Shown piece after piece: positions 35,540 to 44,060 of a DNA stretch of 64,000 nt; position 1 is the stretch's first letter; every line of letters begins with the position of its first letter. The position numbers were made by a program, and so were the translations under genes. The DNA is taken from NCBI RefSeq assembly GCF_022354825.1, contig NZ_CP031168.1, positions 7,740,501 to 7,804,500 of the forward strand. Direction: 5' to 3'. Source of the stretch: Paenibacillus sp. H1-7. GTDB lineage: Bacteria > Bacillota > Bacilli > Paenibacillales > NBRC-103111. Under the pieces are notes generated by a model. That model was not told the origin of the DNA. It saw nothing but the letters and a program-made list of their open reading frames with translations, and searched no databases.

Positions 35540-35572
35540 AAATAGGACCCGCTTTACAGGCGGGTCCTATTT
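35540..35572 (-). terminator. Hairpin between binding protein and GH95 genes
   Basis: A perfect 13-bp stem, AAATAGGACCCGC (35540-35552) with GCGGGTCCTATTT (35560-35572). It lies 14 bases after the binding-protein stop; its T-tract is short, so read-through into the GH95 gene is likely. Confidence 0.7.
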
Positions 35573-35585
35573 GCCATGGCCGTAA

Positions 35586-36893
35586 CTACTGCTGCTTGCG
35601 CTGCTCCTCGATCGACTTGTTAATCAATTCCTCGGCTTCGCGCAAAGCCGTATTGACATCCGCCTGGCCTGTTGCATATTTCTTGAACTGGGCGCGCAGG
35701 ATGCCGAACGCTGCCGCATCGTATTTCGTAATCGACGAGAACGGCTTGGCATTTTTGTTTTTAATGAACGCTTCGCGGTTTTTGCCCTTCAGCACCTCGA
35801 TATCCAGTCCGAAGTCCTTGTTAATGTCCGCATTCGTAAGTACCGCCGCGTTGCCGTTGCGGGCAATGAGCCGCTGGGCATCTTCGGTCAGCATGGCGCT
35901 AAGAGCCAGGAACGCCTGATCCTTATGCTTGGACGTCGTCGAAATCATCCGTCCCCCGCCCTCGAACTGAACGCCGGTAGCCGGTGCCTCCGGGAAGCTC
36001 GGAAGACTGACGACATCGTAGTTTAAACCGTTTTTGACCGCTTCCGGCATCGATGAGAAGAAGGAGCTTGTGGAATACATCGCGAGCGTCTTGTCTTTGG
36101 AGAACAAGTTCAGCCCTTTGCCGTAAGTCGTTGCATCCACTTCGTTTCCGGTTATTGAATAAAACCGCGCCCAATTCTCAAACATCTTCTTCCATTCGGC
36201 GTTGTTCACGATCGCTTTCTCGGTTTTCTCGTCGATGATTGGAACGGATAACTGATTGTACTGGATTTGGAACGCATCCTGGAAGTCGTAACCGCGGTAG
36301 GCTATGCCTCCGTCCGTTCTTGTTACCTTTTTGGCAAGCTCGTATACCTGATCCCAAGTCATGCCGTCTGTAGGGTACGGAACGCCGAAACGGTCAAAAA
36401 TGTCCTTATTGTAATACATCGTCACCACGTTGCCGGATACCGGAAGCGCATACAATTTTCCGTCACCCGAATGCTTGCGGGCCGTATCCAGCGCAACAGG
36501 ATCGATCTTGCTTGTATCGACGTTATATGTTTTCAAATACGGCGTCAAATCTTCGGCCAAGCTCAATGACTTGTACTTGCTTATGTTCGAGATGTTATCC
36601 CCCAAAATATCTGGCACCTCGCCCGAAGCGATAAGCTCGTCGATTTTTTTGCTCATGGGAACCAAGGTTATGTCAATGTGCGGATATTTCAATTTGACAG
36701 GGTTTACGATCAGCTTCTGGAACAGTTCCTCAGACATATTTCCGTAAAAGGTGAGCGTCACAGGATCGGTATTTATTTTTGCTGCTGCCGGGAGCTCTTC
36801 CTTCTTCTCCTCGCCTTTGCTTGAACAGGCTTGCGCTACAGATGCCAGTGCGACCAGCGTGGATAGCAACAATAAAGTATTCCGTTTTTTCAT
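35586..36893 (-). CDS. System 2 second binding lipoprotein (family 1 type)
   Basis: A 435-residue solute-binding lipoprotein with a signal peptide ending in a lipobox-like ASVAQAC. The order of elements (VTLTFYGN start, GEVPDILGD, DRFGVPYPTDGMTWDQVYELAKKVT) matches maltose-binding-protein-like receptors of sugar importers and is shorter and different from the LipO-type protein encoded upstream. AAGGAGG precedes the ATG. It lies between the LipO-type receptor gene and GH95, and no second permease pair accompanies it. Confidence 0.88.
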   Translation of the reverse strand: MKKRNTLLLLSTLVALASVAQACSSKGEEKKEELPAAAKINTDPVTLTFYGNMSEELFQKLIVNPVKLKYPHIDITLVPMSKKIDELIASGEVPDILGDNISNISKYKSLSLAEDLTPYLKTYNVDTSKIDPVALDTARKHSGDGKLYALPVSGNVVTMYYNKDIFDRFGVPYPTDGMTWDQVYELAKKVTRTDGGIAYRGYDFQDAFQIQYNQLSVPIIDEKTEKAIVNNAEWKKMFENWARFYSITGNEVDATTYGKGLNLFSKDKTLAMYSTSSFFSSMPEAVKNGLNYDVVSLPSFPEAPATGVQFEGGGRMISTTSKHKDQAFLALSAMLTEDAQRLIARNGNAAVLTNADINKDFGLDIEVLKGKNREAFIKNKNAKPFSSITKYDAAAFGILRAQFKKYATGQADVNTALREAEELINKSIEEQRKQQ

Positions 36894-36930
36894 GGATAAT
36901 CCTCCTTAATTATGAATTCATATTGGAAAA

Positions 36931-36954
36931 GGGAGGAGACCTCGGGCCTCCCCC
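36931..36954 (-). terminator. Hairpin between the two system 2 binding-protein genes
   Basis: GGGAGG and CCTCCC segments pair around a short loop; on the minus strand they are followed by TTTTCC. Probably attenuates the downstream receptor and GH95 genes. Confidence 0.5.
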
Positions 36955-36989
36955 TCAGGTGTCCCGTGCTAGAATGCGGATGCCGCGTA

Positions 36990-38606
36990 CTATTTGAATT
37001 GATACAATTTATCGCGAAGCAGCGCTTTATCTTTATTGTCGGAGTACCATTTGGCATACCATTCGTCGACCTGTTTGCCCCCTGCTTTATCCCATAGAGC
37101 CTTCGCTTCGGTCACCGCCTGATCCGGAGTATATGCGGCACCGCTGACAATTGCCTTGATCCACAAATCCTCGATCTGCTTCTTGATGGTCGTATCGATC
37201 AGCTGGATATCATCCGGCGCAATCGGCATGTGCTCCCCGTGGGTAATATCCGCAATCGGACGCTCCGGAGACAAATAATATTCGTTCGCCTTTTTCAACA
37301 GGTTATAAAACTCTTTTTCCAGCGGATTGTCCTGGTTAAGCGTCTCCTCGTACTTGCCGCACTTGCCTTCCAGTGCCGGGGAGAACAGCATGCGGAAGTC
37401 GCCCGCGTAAGACAGCTGCTTCTCTTTCTCCTTGTCGACAAATACCGGACAGCCGTTGCTCCCCTGTTTAAAATGAGTGCCTTCCAGACCGTATTTCAGT
37501 GCTTTTCCGGTTGCCTCCGATGAAATGAAGTCGATATATTTCATGATCGCTTCAGGATTTTTCGCCTCAGTGTTAATGACTGCCGTCACCTGCACCGGAT
37601 TGTTAATAGTAGGACTGAATTGGCCGTACGGGCTCTTCGGCAACGGGATGACGGCGACTTCGGCATTCGGATTGTTCTTCTTCAGCGACTCGTAAATTTG
37701 CAGCCATGCTGCGCCTGTCGTTTGTCCGCCCCACATGCCCAGCTTACCGTTGACCCAGTCCTGCTGCGCTTTTTGCCCGCTCTTATCGGTCAAATAATCC
37801 TTATCTACGATGCCTTCGTCATAGAGCCGCTTCTTAAACACCACAGCCGCTCGCGCACGCTCCCAGTCATGAATGAGCTTGCCATCCTCGATAACCCACC
37901 TTACGTTTTGAAACATGGCGTTAATAATCTGGTTGCTTATAAATGCGAGGGAGGCGCCGTACGTATCTTTTTTGCCGTTGCCATCCGGGTCCTGCTCGGC
38001 AAATGCCTTCACAACCTTGTACAAATCGTCCGTCGTCTGAGGCGTATCCAGCTTCAGCTTTTTCAGCCAATCCGCCCGGATGAACAGCGCGTGGTTCGTC
38101 TGCAGGCCGTTTATGACGCCGAAGCCGTACATTTTGCCGTCAGGCATAGTCGACACTTCCTTGAGTACCGGGTATTTCTCCAAGAGTCCCTTGTACGTTG
38201 TGCTGTACTTGGCGATCAGGTCATCGACCGGCTTGATTTGTTTTTGGACATACAGCTGGCCGCGAAACACGTTGGAAAAATCAAAGATGAGATCGGGCGC
38301 GCTGCCGGAAGCAAACAAGGTTGTCAGCTTGGCCGCCGCATCGTTGCGGGGAATCGCCATAAATTTCACGTTGACCGGTCCGTTGGCATTGATCCACTCG
38401 GTCCAGCGGTTTTTCTCTATCGTCCCTTCCTCCTGCGGCACGAGGCCGCGGTCGTACACCGTTGCGCTGATCTCGGGCTTTTTCCCGGACGTTTCCTTCC
38501 CCTTAGCATCGTCAGTGGAGCTTGCGCAGCCTGCAAGTACCGCCGTTGCTGCGAGCAGCACAGCCGAACCGGCGCGCATCCATTTCACTACTCTTGTTCT
38601 GGTCAT
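36990..38606 (-). CDS. System 2 first binding lipoprotein (LipO type)
   Basis: A 538-residue receptor. The lipobox is VLAGC, followed by a Ser/Thr/Lys-rich linker. The DPDGNGKKDTYG loop is the Ca-binding-like element of the LipO family, and the C-terminal part contains KQIEDLWIKAIV as in related receptors. GGAGG lies before the ATG, somewhat far (about 12 bases). It follows the ytcP-type gene directly, as in the other two systems, so this is the receptor that normally pairs with the permeases. Confidence 0.88.
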   Translation of the reverse strand: MTRTRVVKWMRAGSAVLLAATAVLAGCASSTDDAKGKETSGKKPEISATVYDRGLVPQEEGTIEKNRWTEWINANGPVNVKFMAIPRNDAAAKLTTLFASGSAPDLIFDFSNVFRGQLYVQKQIKPVDDLIAKYSTTYKGLLEKYPVLKEVSTMPDGKMYGFGVINGLQTNHALFIRADWLKKLKLDTPQTTDDLYKVVKAFAEQDPDGNGKKDTYGASLAFISNQIINAMFQNVRWVIEDGKLIHDWERARAAVVFKKRLYDEGIVDKDYLTDKSGQKAQQDWVNGKLGMWGGQTTGAAWLQIYESLKKNNPNAEVAVIPLPKSPYGQFSPTINNPVQVTAVINTEAKNPEAIMKYIDFISSEATGKALKYGLEGTHFKQGSNGCPVFVDKEKEKQLSYAGDFRMLFSPALEGKCGKYEETLNQDNPLEKEFYNLLKKANEYYLSPERPIADITHGEHMPIAPDDIQLIDTTIKKQIEDLWIKAIVSGAAYTPDQAVTEAKALWDKAGGKQVDEWYAKWYSDNKDKALLRDKLYQFK

Positions 38607-38707
38607 CTTTTACGTGCCCCTCCATTGTTCAAACCTCATACTTGTTGAGTATGCCCCTCCCGGAAAGGAATCGGCGGCATCACTCCCTTCCAGAATGATG
38701 ATGGCCG

Positions 38708-39574
38708 CTATCCTTTGATAGCTCCGATGAGTACGCCTTTGACGAAATACTTTTGCAGAAAAGGATACACCATCAGCATGGGAACGACCAAAACGACGAT
38801 CCCTGCGGTTTTGATCCCTTCCGGCGTTATAGAAGCCTGCATATCGCTGGCGTTCATTTCCTGCATCAGCGACTGGCTTTGGTTCATCTGCTGCACCAGC
38901 ACCGTTAAATTATACTTGTCCGTCTGATTAATATAAATCAAGAGCGAGAAGAAGGCATTCCAGTACCCTACCGCGTAAAATACGGACAGTGTCGCGATAA
39001 CCGGCAGCGAGAGCGGCAATATAATCTGCAGCAAAAATCTCCATTCGCCGCAGCCGTCCATACGGGCGGCATCGTCCAGCTCCTCCGGGATCCCATCGAA
39101 ATACGTCCGCATGACGAGCATATTGAATGTGCTGATCAGCCCCGGAAGCCACAAGGCGCCGTAAGTATTGATCAAGCCCAGCGACTTCAGCAGCAAATAC
39201 GTGGGAATGAGGCCTCCGCTGAACAGCATCGTGAAGACGGTGGCCATCGTAAAGAAACGGCGGCAGTAAAAATAGCTTCGCGACAGCGGATAAGCGGCGA
39301 GCACGGTGAACACCATGCTGAGCACAACACCGACGACGGTGATGATGACGCTGTTTTGGAGCGCATGAACGATTTTCGAGCCACGGAACAGCAGCTCGTA
39401 CGATTCCAGTGTCCACCCCCGCGGCCATAAGGTGACCAGACCTGAGGTGACGGCGTGCGGGCTGCTTAACGATACGGACAGCACGTGCACCATCGGAAGC
39501 AGACAGGTGACCGCCGCCAGGACAAGAATAAAGCCGGTAATACCGTGGTACAGTCTTTCTCCTGATGTTCTCAT
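38708..39574 (-). CDS. System 2 permease, YtcP type
   Basis: A 288-residue permease with six membrane segments. The EAA-loop region is LDDAARMDGCGEWRFLLQIILPLSLP, and the C-terminus is KYFVKGVLIGAIKG. AGGAGGTAAG precedes the ATG. It starts 51 bases after the lplB-type gene and is the second gene of the operon. Confidence 0.92.
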   Translation of the reverse strand: MRTSGERLYHGITGFILVLAAVTCLLPMVHVLSVSLSSPHAVTSGLVTLWPRGWTLESYELLFRGSKIVHALQNSVIITVVGVVLSMVFTVLAAYPLSRSYFYCRRFFTMATVFTMLFSGGLIPTYLLLKSLGLINTYGALWLPGLISTFNMLVMRTYFDGIPEELDDAARMDGCGEWRFLLQIILPLSLPVIATLSVFYAVGYWNAFFSLLIYINQTDKYNLTVLVQQMNQSQSLMQEMNASDMQASITPEGIKTAGIVVLVVPMLMVYPFLQKYFVKGVLIGAIKG

Positions 39575-39625
39575 TCTTACCTCCTGAGCTCCTGCAACGT
39601 GCTTTGTGAACGGTTGAACGGCAGC

Positions 39626-40594
39626 TTACCAGATGCCTCTATTGAACTTGCGGGCAACGGCATTCGCCGAAACGACGAGAATGAACCCTACGACCGATTC
39701 GAACAGCCCCATTGCGCTCGTCAGGCTGAACTGCCCCTTTTGCAGGCCAATCGTGTAAATGTACGTGCTGATAACCTCCGCCACACCGGATACGACGGAA
39801 TTTTGCAGCGTGTATACCTGGTCGAAGCCGACCTCCATCACTTTGCCCATAGAGAGGATCAGCATGAGCACGATGGTCGGCGCGATGCCCGGCAGCGTCA
39901 CGTGCCACAGCTGCTTCCACTTCCCGGCTCCGTCTATACTGGCCGCCTCATAGAGGCTCGTATCGATAGAAGACAACGCAGCCAGATACACGATGGCGCT
40001 GAAGCCTGCTTCCTTCCATATGCCGGACCCTACGAAGATAACGAGCCAGGACGTCTCATTGTATAGAAACGGGAACGTGTTCCCGGTCCACTGCCGAATC
40101 CAGTGATTGATGACTCCCGATTCCTGAGAAAAGATCGTCACGACGATGCCGCCGACGATGACCCATGACAGAAAGTGAGGCAAAAAGATCAGTGTTTGCA
40201 CCGTCTTTTTAAACCATAGCTTTCTTACCTCGTTCAGCATGATGGCCAGTATAATCGGGAACGGAAATCCGACGATAATGTTCAGCAAGCTCAGGATCAG
40301 CGTATTGCGGATGATGAGCAGCGAATTCGGATTGCTGAACAATAGGCGAAAATGCTTCAACCCGACCCACGGGCTTCCGAATATGCCGTCGGCAAAGTTA
40401 TAGCTTTTGAATGCGACGATGACCCCGGCCATAGGAGCGTATTTGAAAATAACGTAGAAAGCGATGACGGGTACGAACATGACGATCAGCGGGAGGTTTT
40501 GCTTGAACCTTCTTTTTCGTCTCAGCGCCAGGATGCTGCCCAATCTTCCCGCCGGCGCTTGCAGAGCGTTACTATCTAGCTGTTGCTGGCTCAT
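39626..40594 (-). CDS. System 2 permease, LplB type
   Basis: A 322-residue permease with six membrane segments; FKYAPMAGVIVAFKSYN near residue 50 and the EAA loop YEAASIDGAGKWKQL..TLPGI identify the family. CGAGGTGAG precedes the ATG. It is the first gene of the system 2 operon; its upstream region carries a direct repeat likely to bind an activator. No AraC-type gene is adjacent, unlike systems 1 and 3. Confidence 0.92.
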   Translation of the reverse strand: MSQQQLDSNALQAPAGRLGSILALRRKRRFKQNLPLIVMFVPVIAFYVIFKYAPMAGVIVAFKSYNFADGIFGSPWVGLKHFRLLFSNPNSLLIIRNTLILSLLNIIVGFPFPIILAIMLNEVRKLWFKKTVQTLIFLPHFLSWVIVGGIVVTIFSQESGVINHWIRQWTGNTFPFLYNETSWLVIFVGSGIWKEAGFSAIVYLAALSSIDTSLYEAASIDGAGKWKQLWHVTLPGIAPTIVLMLILSMGKVMEVGFDQVYTLQNSVVSGVAEVISTYIYTIGLQKGQFSLTSAMGLFESVVGFILVVSANAVARKFNRGIW

Positions 40595-40693
40595 GACTCA
40601 CCTCGGCCTTTCGTGTGTTGAACACCAATGTAGCCGAAATAGGGCGCTGCGGCAATGGACAGTATTCCGCGAGGTTACTGAATTCCTTTTTTC

Positions 40694-40752
40694 CTTATAC
40701 AGCGGGGCTTGGAAGGCCGATGGTCACTTTTCCGGGAGTGGTCAATTTTCCG
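40694..40752 (-). promoter_or_regulatory. Candidate activator-dependent promoter of system 2 with direct repeat
   Basis: On the minus strand CGGAAAATTGACC (40740-40752) and CGGAAAAGTGACC (40722-40734) are 13-base direct repeats with one difference, 18 bases apart. A TATAAG -10-like box lies at 40694-40699, and the proximal repeat would cover the -35 position. Direct repeats there are typical of AraC-type activation. Confidence 0.5.
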
Positions 40753-40814
40753 AAAAGCATGATGCAGGGCCCGCAAATGGCGGTGTTTAGCGAGCGAAGA
40801 CCTTCATCCTGCAC

Positions 40815-40862
40815 GACAAAAAAGCCGCTTCAAGCGAAGGTTCAAATTTCGCTTGAAGCAGC
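40815..40862 (-). terminator. Terminator of the system 3 operon
   Basis: GCTTCAAGCGAA (40827-40838) pairs perfectly with TTCGCTTGAAGC (40848-40859); on the minus strand it is followed by GGCTTTTTTG, ten bases after the Rieske gene. Confidence 0.9.
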
Positions 40863-40871
40863 TTCTTTATT

Positions 40872-41246
40872 TTAAATCAGCACATAAACCTGATCGCCTT
40901 CCACTTCCACCTCGTATCCGCGCAGCTTAACCGATTCGTCCGCCAAATGCCTGCCGTTTGTCAGATCGAACTCCCAACCGTGCCAAGGACAGCGTAATAT
41001 CTGCTGGTCCTTGCCGTATTTGTACTCATACACCATCGATGGCAGCCGTGTACCACAAACTTTGCCTACGCAGACCGGTGCGGCGGCATGAGGACATACA
41101 TTTCTCCAGGCGTAAAAGCTGCCGTGGACGTTAAAAATACCAATCTCCATCCCCTTTACTTCCACGACTTTTCTTCCATTTTCCGCTTCCGCCAACTCTG
41201 CAACGGACGCAACCGCATATCGTGTCCTAGACTTCACTTCGCTCAC
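40872..41246 (-). CDS. Small Rieske [2Fe-2S] protein of system 3
   Basis: A 124-residue soluble Rieske-type ferredoxin. The cluster ligands are complete: Cys51 and His53 in VCPHAAAP, Cys86 and His89 in RCPWHGW. A GTG at 41246 behind GAAGGAGG is the start; the longer open frame to 41312 would overlap the amidohydrolase gene and adds an untypical N-terminus. It lies four bases after the amidohydrolase stop, so the two are co-translated. No oxygenase or reductase gene is nearby, so its electron partner is unknown. Confidence 0.9.
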   Translation of the reverse strand: MSEVKSRTRYAVASVAELAEAENGRKVVEVKGMEIGIFNVHGSFYAWRNVCPHAAAPVCVGKVCGTRLPSMVYEYKYGKDQQILRCPWHGWEFDLTNGRHLADESVKLRGYEVEVEGDQVYVLI

Positions 41247-41250
41247 CGGA

Positions 41251-42345
41251 TTAGGCCTCCTTCCCCGCTGACGTTTCAGCCTTCGTATGCAAGCCGTACA
41301 GCTCCATGGCATTATCGGCCAGAATCTTTTGCCGCAGTTCTTTGCGGATCGGCTGCAGCGCCATCTTCGGATTGTCGAAGTCCCAGTGCGGATAGTCGGA
41401 AGAGAATAGGATGATGTTATCCGCTCCGATCATATCGAATATTTGATTCAGATGAACCGGATCGGCCGGCTCTTCGATAGGCTGCGTCGTCAGCCGGATA
41501 TGCTCCTTTATATATTCCGAAGGCAGCTTTTTCAGCCATGGAACGAGATCGCGCAAGCCTTTATAGTTTTTGTCCATCCGCCACATCAGATGAGGCAGCC
41601 AGGCAATGCCGCCTTCAATAGCGACGAATTTGAGCTTCGGAAACTTTTCAAATACCCCTTCACAGACGAGACTGTTCACATGCGCCATATAGTTGATAGG
41701 CAAAATATTGTGCCATTCCAAATAGGTGGTCGGATAACCGGACGGTGTCGGAGCTCCGGCAATCCCTCTGCCTTCCGTTCCGGGATGGACGGCTACCGGC
41801 AATCTGTTGCGTTCCGCCGCTTCATAGATCGGATGGTAAAACCGCTGGCCGTACAGCATCCGCGCTCCGCTGCACATAATGACCTGCACCATATCCGGAT
41901 GCTTCGCCATCCGGTCGATTTCCTTTGCCGCTGACTGGGGATCGGCATGATTAATAAGAATCGAGCCTTTATAAACCGGGCTCTCCTTCAGCCAAGTTTC
42001 GACCAGCCAATCGTTGTAGGCGCTTGCCACCACATTGCCGTAATCCGGATTGGGATTCAAGGAGATGCCCAATATCCCTGACCCTGTCAAAATTCCGTAA
42101 TCAATCCCGTACTTCTCAAAATGATGCTTCAGCATATGCTGAGGATCGCTGCCGGGGGTTCCTCCGCCCTCAGGTACGGCGTCTTTGCGCATAACCCCTA
42201 GCGGGGAGTACCAGCCTCCCGCATAACCGGGCCCGGCGGACAGCCAATAATCATGCCATACCTTCGGCAGGAAAGGCAGCAAATCCTTGGGCTTGGCTAT
42301 GGCATTGTGAACATCGGCATCGATAATATTCGGCTTGTTGCTCAT
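41251..42345 (-). CDS. Amidohydrolase-2 (ACMSD/resorcylate-decarboxylase-like) protein of system 3
   Basis: A 364-residue metal-dependent barrel enzyme. The family hydrolyses or decarboxylates aromatic and lactone acids. The first metal motif is DADVHN (Asp11, His13) instead of HxH; His187 in VAVHPGTEG and Asp317 in FSSDYPHWDFDNP supply the other ligands, and His222 is a possible catalytic base. GAGGAGG nine bases before the ATG at 42345 fixes the start, although the frame is open to 42438. A reaction cannot be assigned: hydrolase and non-oxidative decarboxylase are both possible. Confidence 0.87.
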   Translation of the reverse strand: MSNKPNIIDADVHNAIAKPKDLLPFLPKVWHDYWLSAGPGYAGGWYSPLGVMRKDAVPEGGGTPGSDPQHMLKHHFEKYGIDYGILTGSGILGISLNPNPDYGNVVASAYNDWLVETWLKESPVYKGSILINHADPQSAAKEIDRMAKHPDMVQVIMCSGARMLYGQRFYHPIYEAAERNRLPVAVHPGTEGRGIAGAPTPSGYPTTYLEWHNILPINYMAHVNSLVCEGVFEKFPKLKFVAIEGGIAWLPHLMWRMDKNYKGLRDLVPWLKKLPSEYIKEHIRLTTQPIEEPADPVHLNQIFDMIGADNIILFSSDYPHWDFDNPKMALQPIRKELRQKILADNAMELYGLHTKAETSAGKEA

Positions 42346-42383
42346 CAGTTCAATTCCTCCTCGATCGGAATGACAGCTTCTAA

Positions 42384-42436
42384 GTACAACATCCCTGCCT
42401 GCCGAAAATCCGACAAAGCAAGCAGGGATGCTGTAC
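42384..42436 (-). promoter_or_regulatory. Intercistronic RNA hairpin between binding protein and amidohydrolase genes
   Basis: A 19-base stem (42384-42402 with 42418-42436, 15-base loop). In the minus-strand transcript all 19 positions pair, two of them G-U; on the plus strand these would be A-C mismatches. No T-tract follows. It probably protects the upstream receptor mRNA or causes partial termination. Confidence 0.75.
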
Positions 42437-42439
42437 ATC

Positions 42440-43957
42440 TTATTTAGCCTTATAAGCCTCGTTTGTTTCTTGAATGATCTTCTGGAACTGCGGGTCGGTT
42501 TTCAGCTTGGCGATATATTCGTCCCAAGCCGCCATCGTTTCTTTGCCCAAGATCACTTTGATCTTCATATCCTGAACCTTTTTGTACAGATCAGGTCCGA
42601 CGGTCAAGGCCGTTTGGGAAATTAACCCGTAGCCGGGGTCAGGCTTGCTGAACGCCGCTCTGTCATCGACGATCTTCTTATTGCGGTCGTAGAACTCTTT
42701 CGGAATGCCGTTATAGTACGCTCTTTGGTATTTGTCGTACATTTGGAATATTTGCAGCAGGTTGTTGGTGATGTCGGGTATATTATCCGTCTTGGCCTGC
42801 TCGGTAGCCACCTTGAAGCCATCCTTCACTGTATAGTGCTTATCGGCCAGGCCAAATTGCGTAATCGTTGAAATTTCTTCGCCGTTTCCTTGATCTACGA
42901 AGGCAAGAATCTTTTTTAGCTTCGCTTCCGGTACCGTTTTCGGAATAACGTACATCCCGAATACGCCGGAATCCTTGCCGGCAAACTTCCCTTCCGGCCC
43001 CATGACGTAGGTCAAAGGATATGAATCCGCTTTCGGATCGATTTTGCGCAAGGCATCGGTGTACAACCATTGAGGGTTCAGCGCCGATCCGAATACGCCG
43101 GCTTTATTCGCCATATACATCTCTCTCGCCTGCGTCGATTTCATGACGGCAAAGTCCGGCGCGAGCACCTTCTCGTCGTACGCTTTTTTCAGCCATTCGA
43201 GCGCCTGCTTTTGGCCGGGATCGAACAGTACCGGCGTGAGCTGGCCGTCTTTCAATTTCCATTTGCCGACCGACCCGGTAAATACGTTCTCCACCCACCC
43301 GAATGCGCCCATGCCGTCAGGATCGACGTGCCCGGTAAGTCCGAACGAATCCGCTTTTCCGTTGCCGTCAGGATCTTTTTCCGTAAAGGCTTTGGCTGCC
43401 GCATAAATCTCATCCATCGTTTCCGGAACCTTCAGCCCCAGCTTATCCAACCAATCCTTGCGGACGTGGACGCCCCAGCTCCCTTCTAACGGACGAGGAC
43501 GCGGGATGCCGTAGTTTTTCCCTTGGATTTTGGCGTTATCCCATATTTCTTTAGGCAAGGCGCTCAAATTTTTGTAATCTTTAATATAAGGTGTAATATC
43601 CCAGAATGCCCCTGATGCGGCCATTTGCACCACTTGCGAATCGTATACGTTGCTGACGAAGGTCAGATCGGACAAATCGCCGGAGGCAAGCGCCACCTTC
43701 GTTTTTTCATTGATGGAATTAAAAGGAACCCACGTAATATTCAGCTTCGTATTTGTTTTTTGCTCAATGGCCTGAAGCAGCTCATTGCTTGAATCTACCG
43801 CTTGTGCCCCCTGCTGGTTAGCAAAAATGGAAATTTCCGTCGGCTTATCGGACGACGCATCGCCTTGCGCCCCTGTTGCCCCTTGTCCGGAGCAAGCCGT
43901 GAGCATTGCCGGGATTACAAGCGATACCGTGCATGTTAGGGTAATCGTCTTTTTCAT
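42440..43957 (-). CDS. System 3 binding lipoprotein (LipO type)
   Basis: A 505-residue receptor. The lipobox is MLTAC. The DPDGNGKADSFG loop and NPQWLYTDALRKIDPKADSYPLTY region match the LipO family. GGGAGG precedes the ATG. It follows the two permease genes with a 103-base gap and is followed by a strong RNA hairpin, then the amidohydrolase. The family usually binds oligosaccharides or related ligands; nothing here predicts which. Confidence 0.88.
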   Translation of the reverse strand: MKKTITLTCTVSLVIPAMLTACSGQGATGAQGDASSDKPTEISIFANQQGAQAVDSSNELLQAIEQKTNTKLNITWVPFNSINEKTKVALASGDLSDLTFVSNVYDSQVVQMAASGAFWDITPYIKDYKNLSALPKEIWDNAKIQGKNYGIPRPRPLEGSWGVHVRKDWLDKLGLKVPETMDEIYAAAKAFTEKDPDGNGKADSFGLTGHVDPDGMGAFGWVENVFTGSVGKWKLKDGQLTPVLFDPGQKQALEWLKKAYDEKVLAPDFAVMKSTQAREMYMANKAGVFGSALNPQWLYTDALRKIDPKADSYPLTYVMGPEGKFAGKDSGVFGMYVIPKTVPEAKLKKILAFVDQGNGEEISTITQFGLADKHYTVKDGFKVATEQAKTDNIPDITNNLLQIFQMYDKYQRAYYNGIPKEFYDRNKKIVDDRAAFSKPDPGYGLISQTALTVGPDLYKKVQDMKIKVILGKETMAAWDEYIAKLKTDPQFQKIIQETNEAYKAK

Positions 43958-44060
43958 ACCAGAACCTCCCTGCTAATTGTAATGTAACGCAGTCTAAGCC
44001 TTGTTTCAATCGAAGTCCCTTCTTGATTCTCCTTCACCGGAACCGCAAGAAGTCATCGCA

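Noticed and set aside
40872..41246. Rieske protein as a subunit of a ring-hydroxylating oxygenase
   Set aside because: Only 124 residues, no catalytic domain and no oxygenase subunit gene in the neighbourhood.
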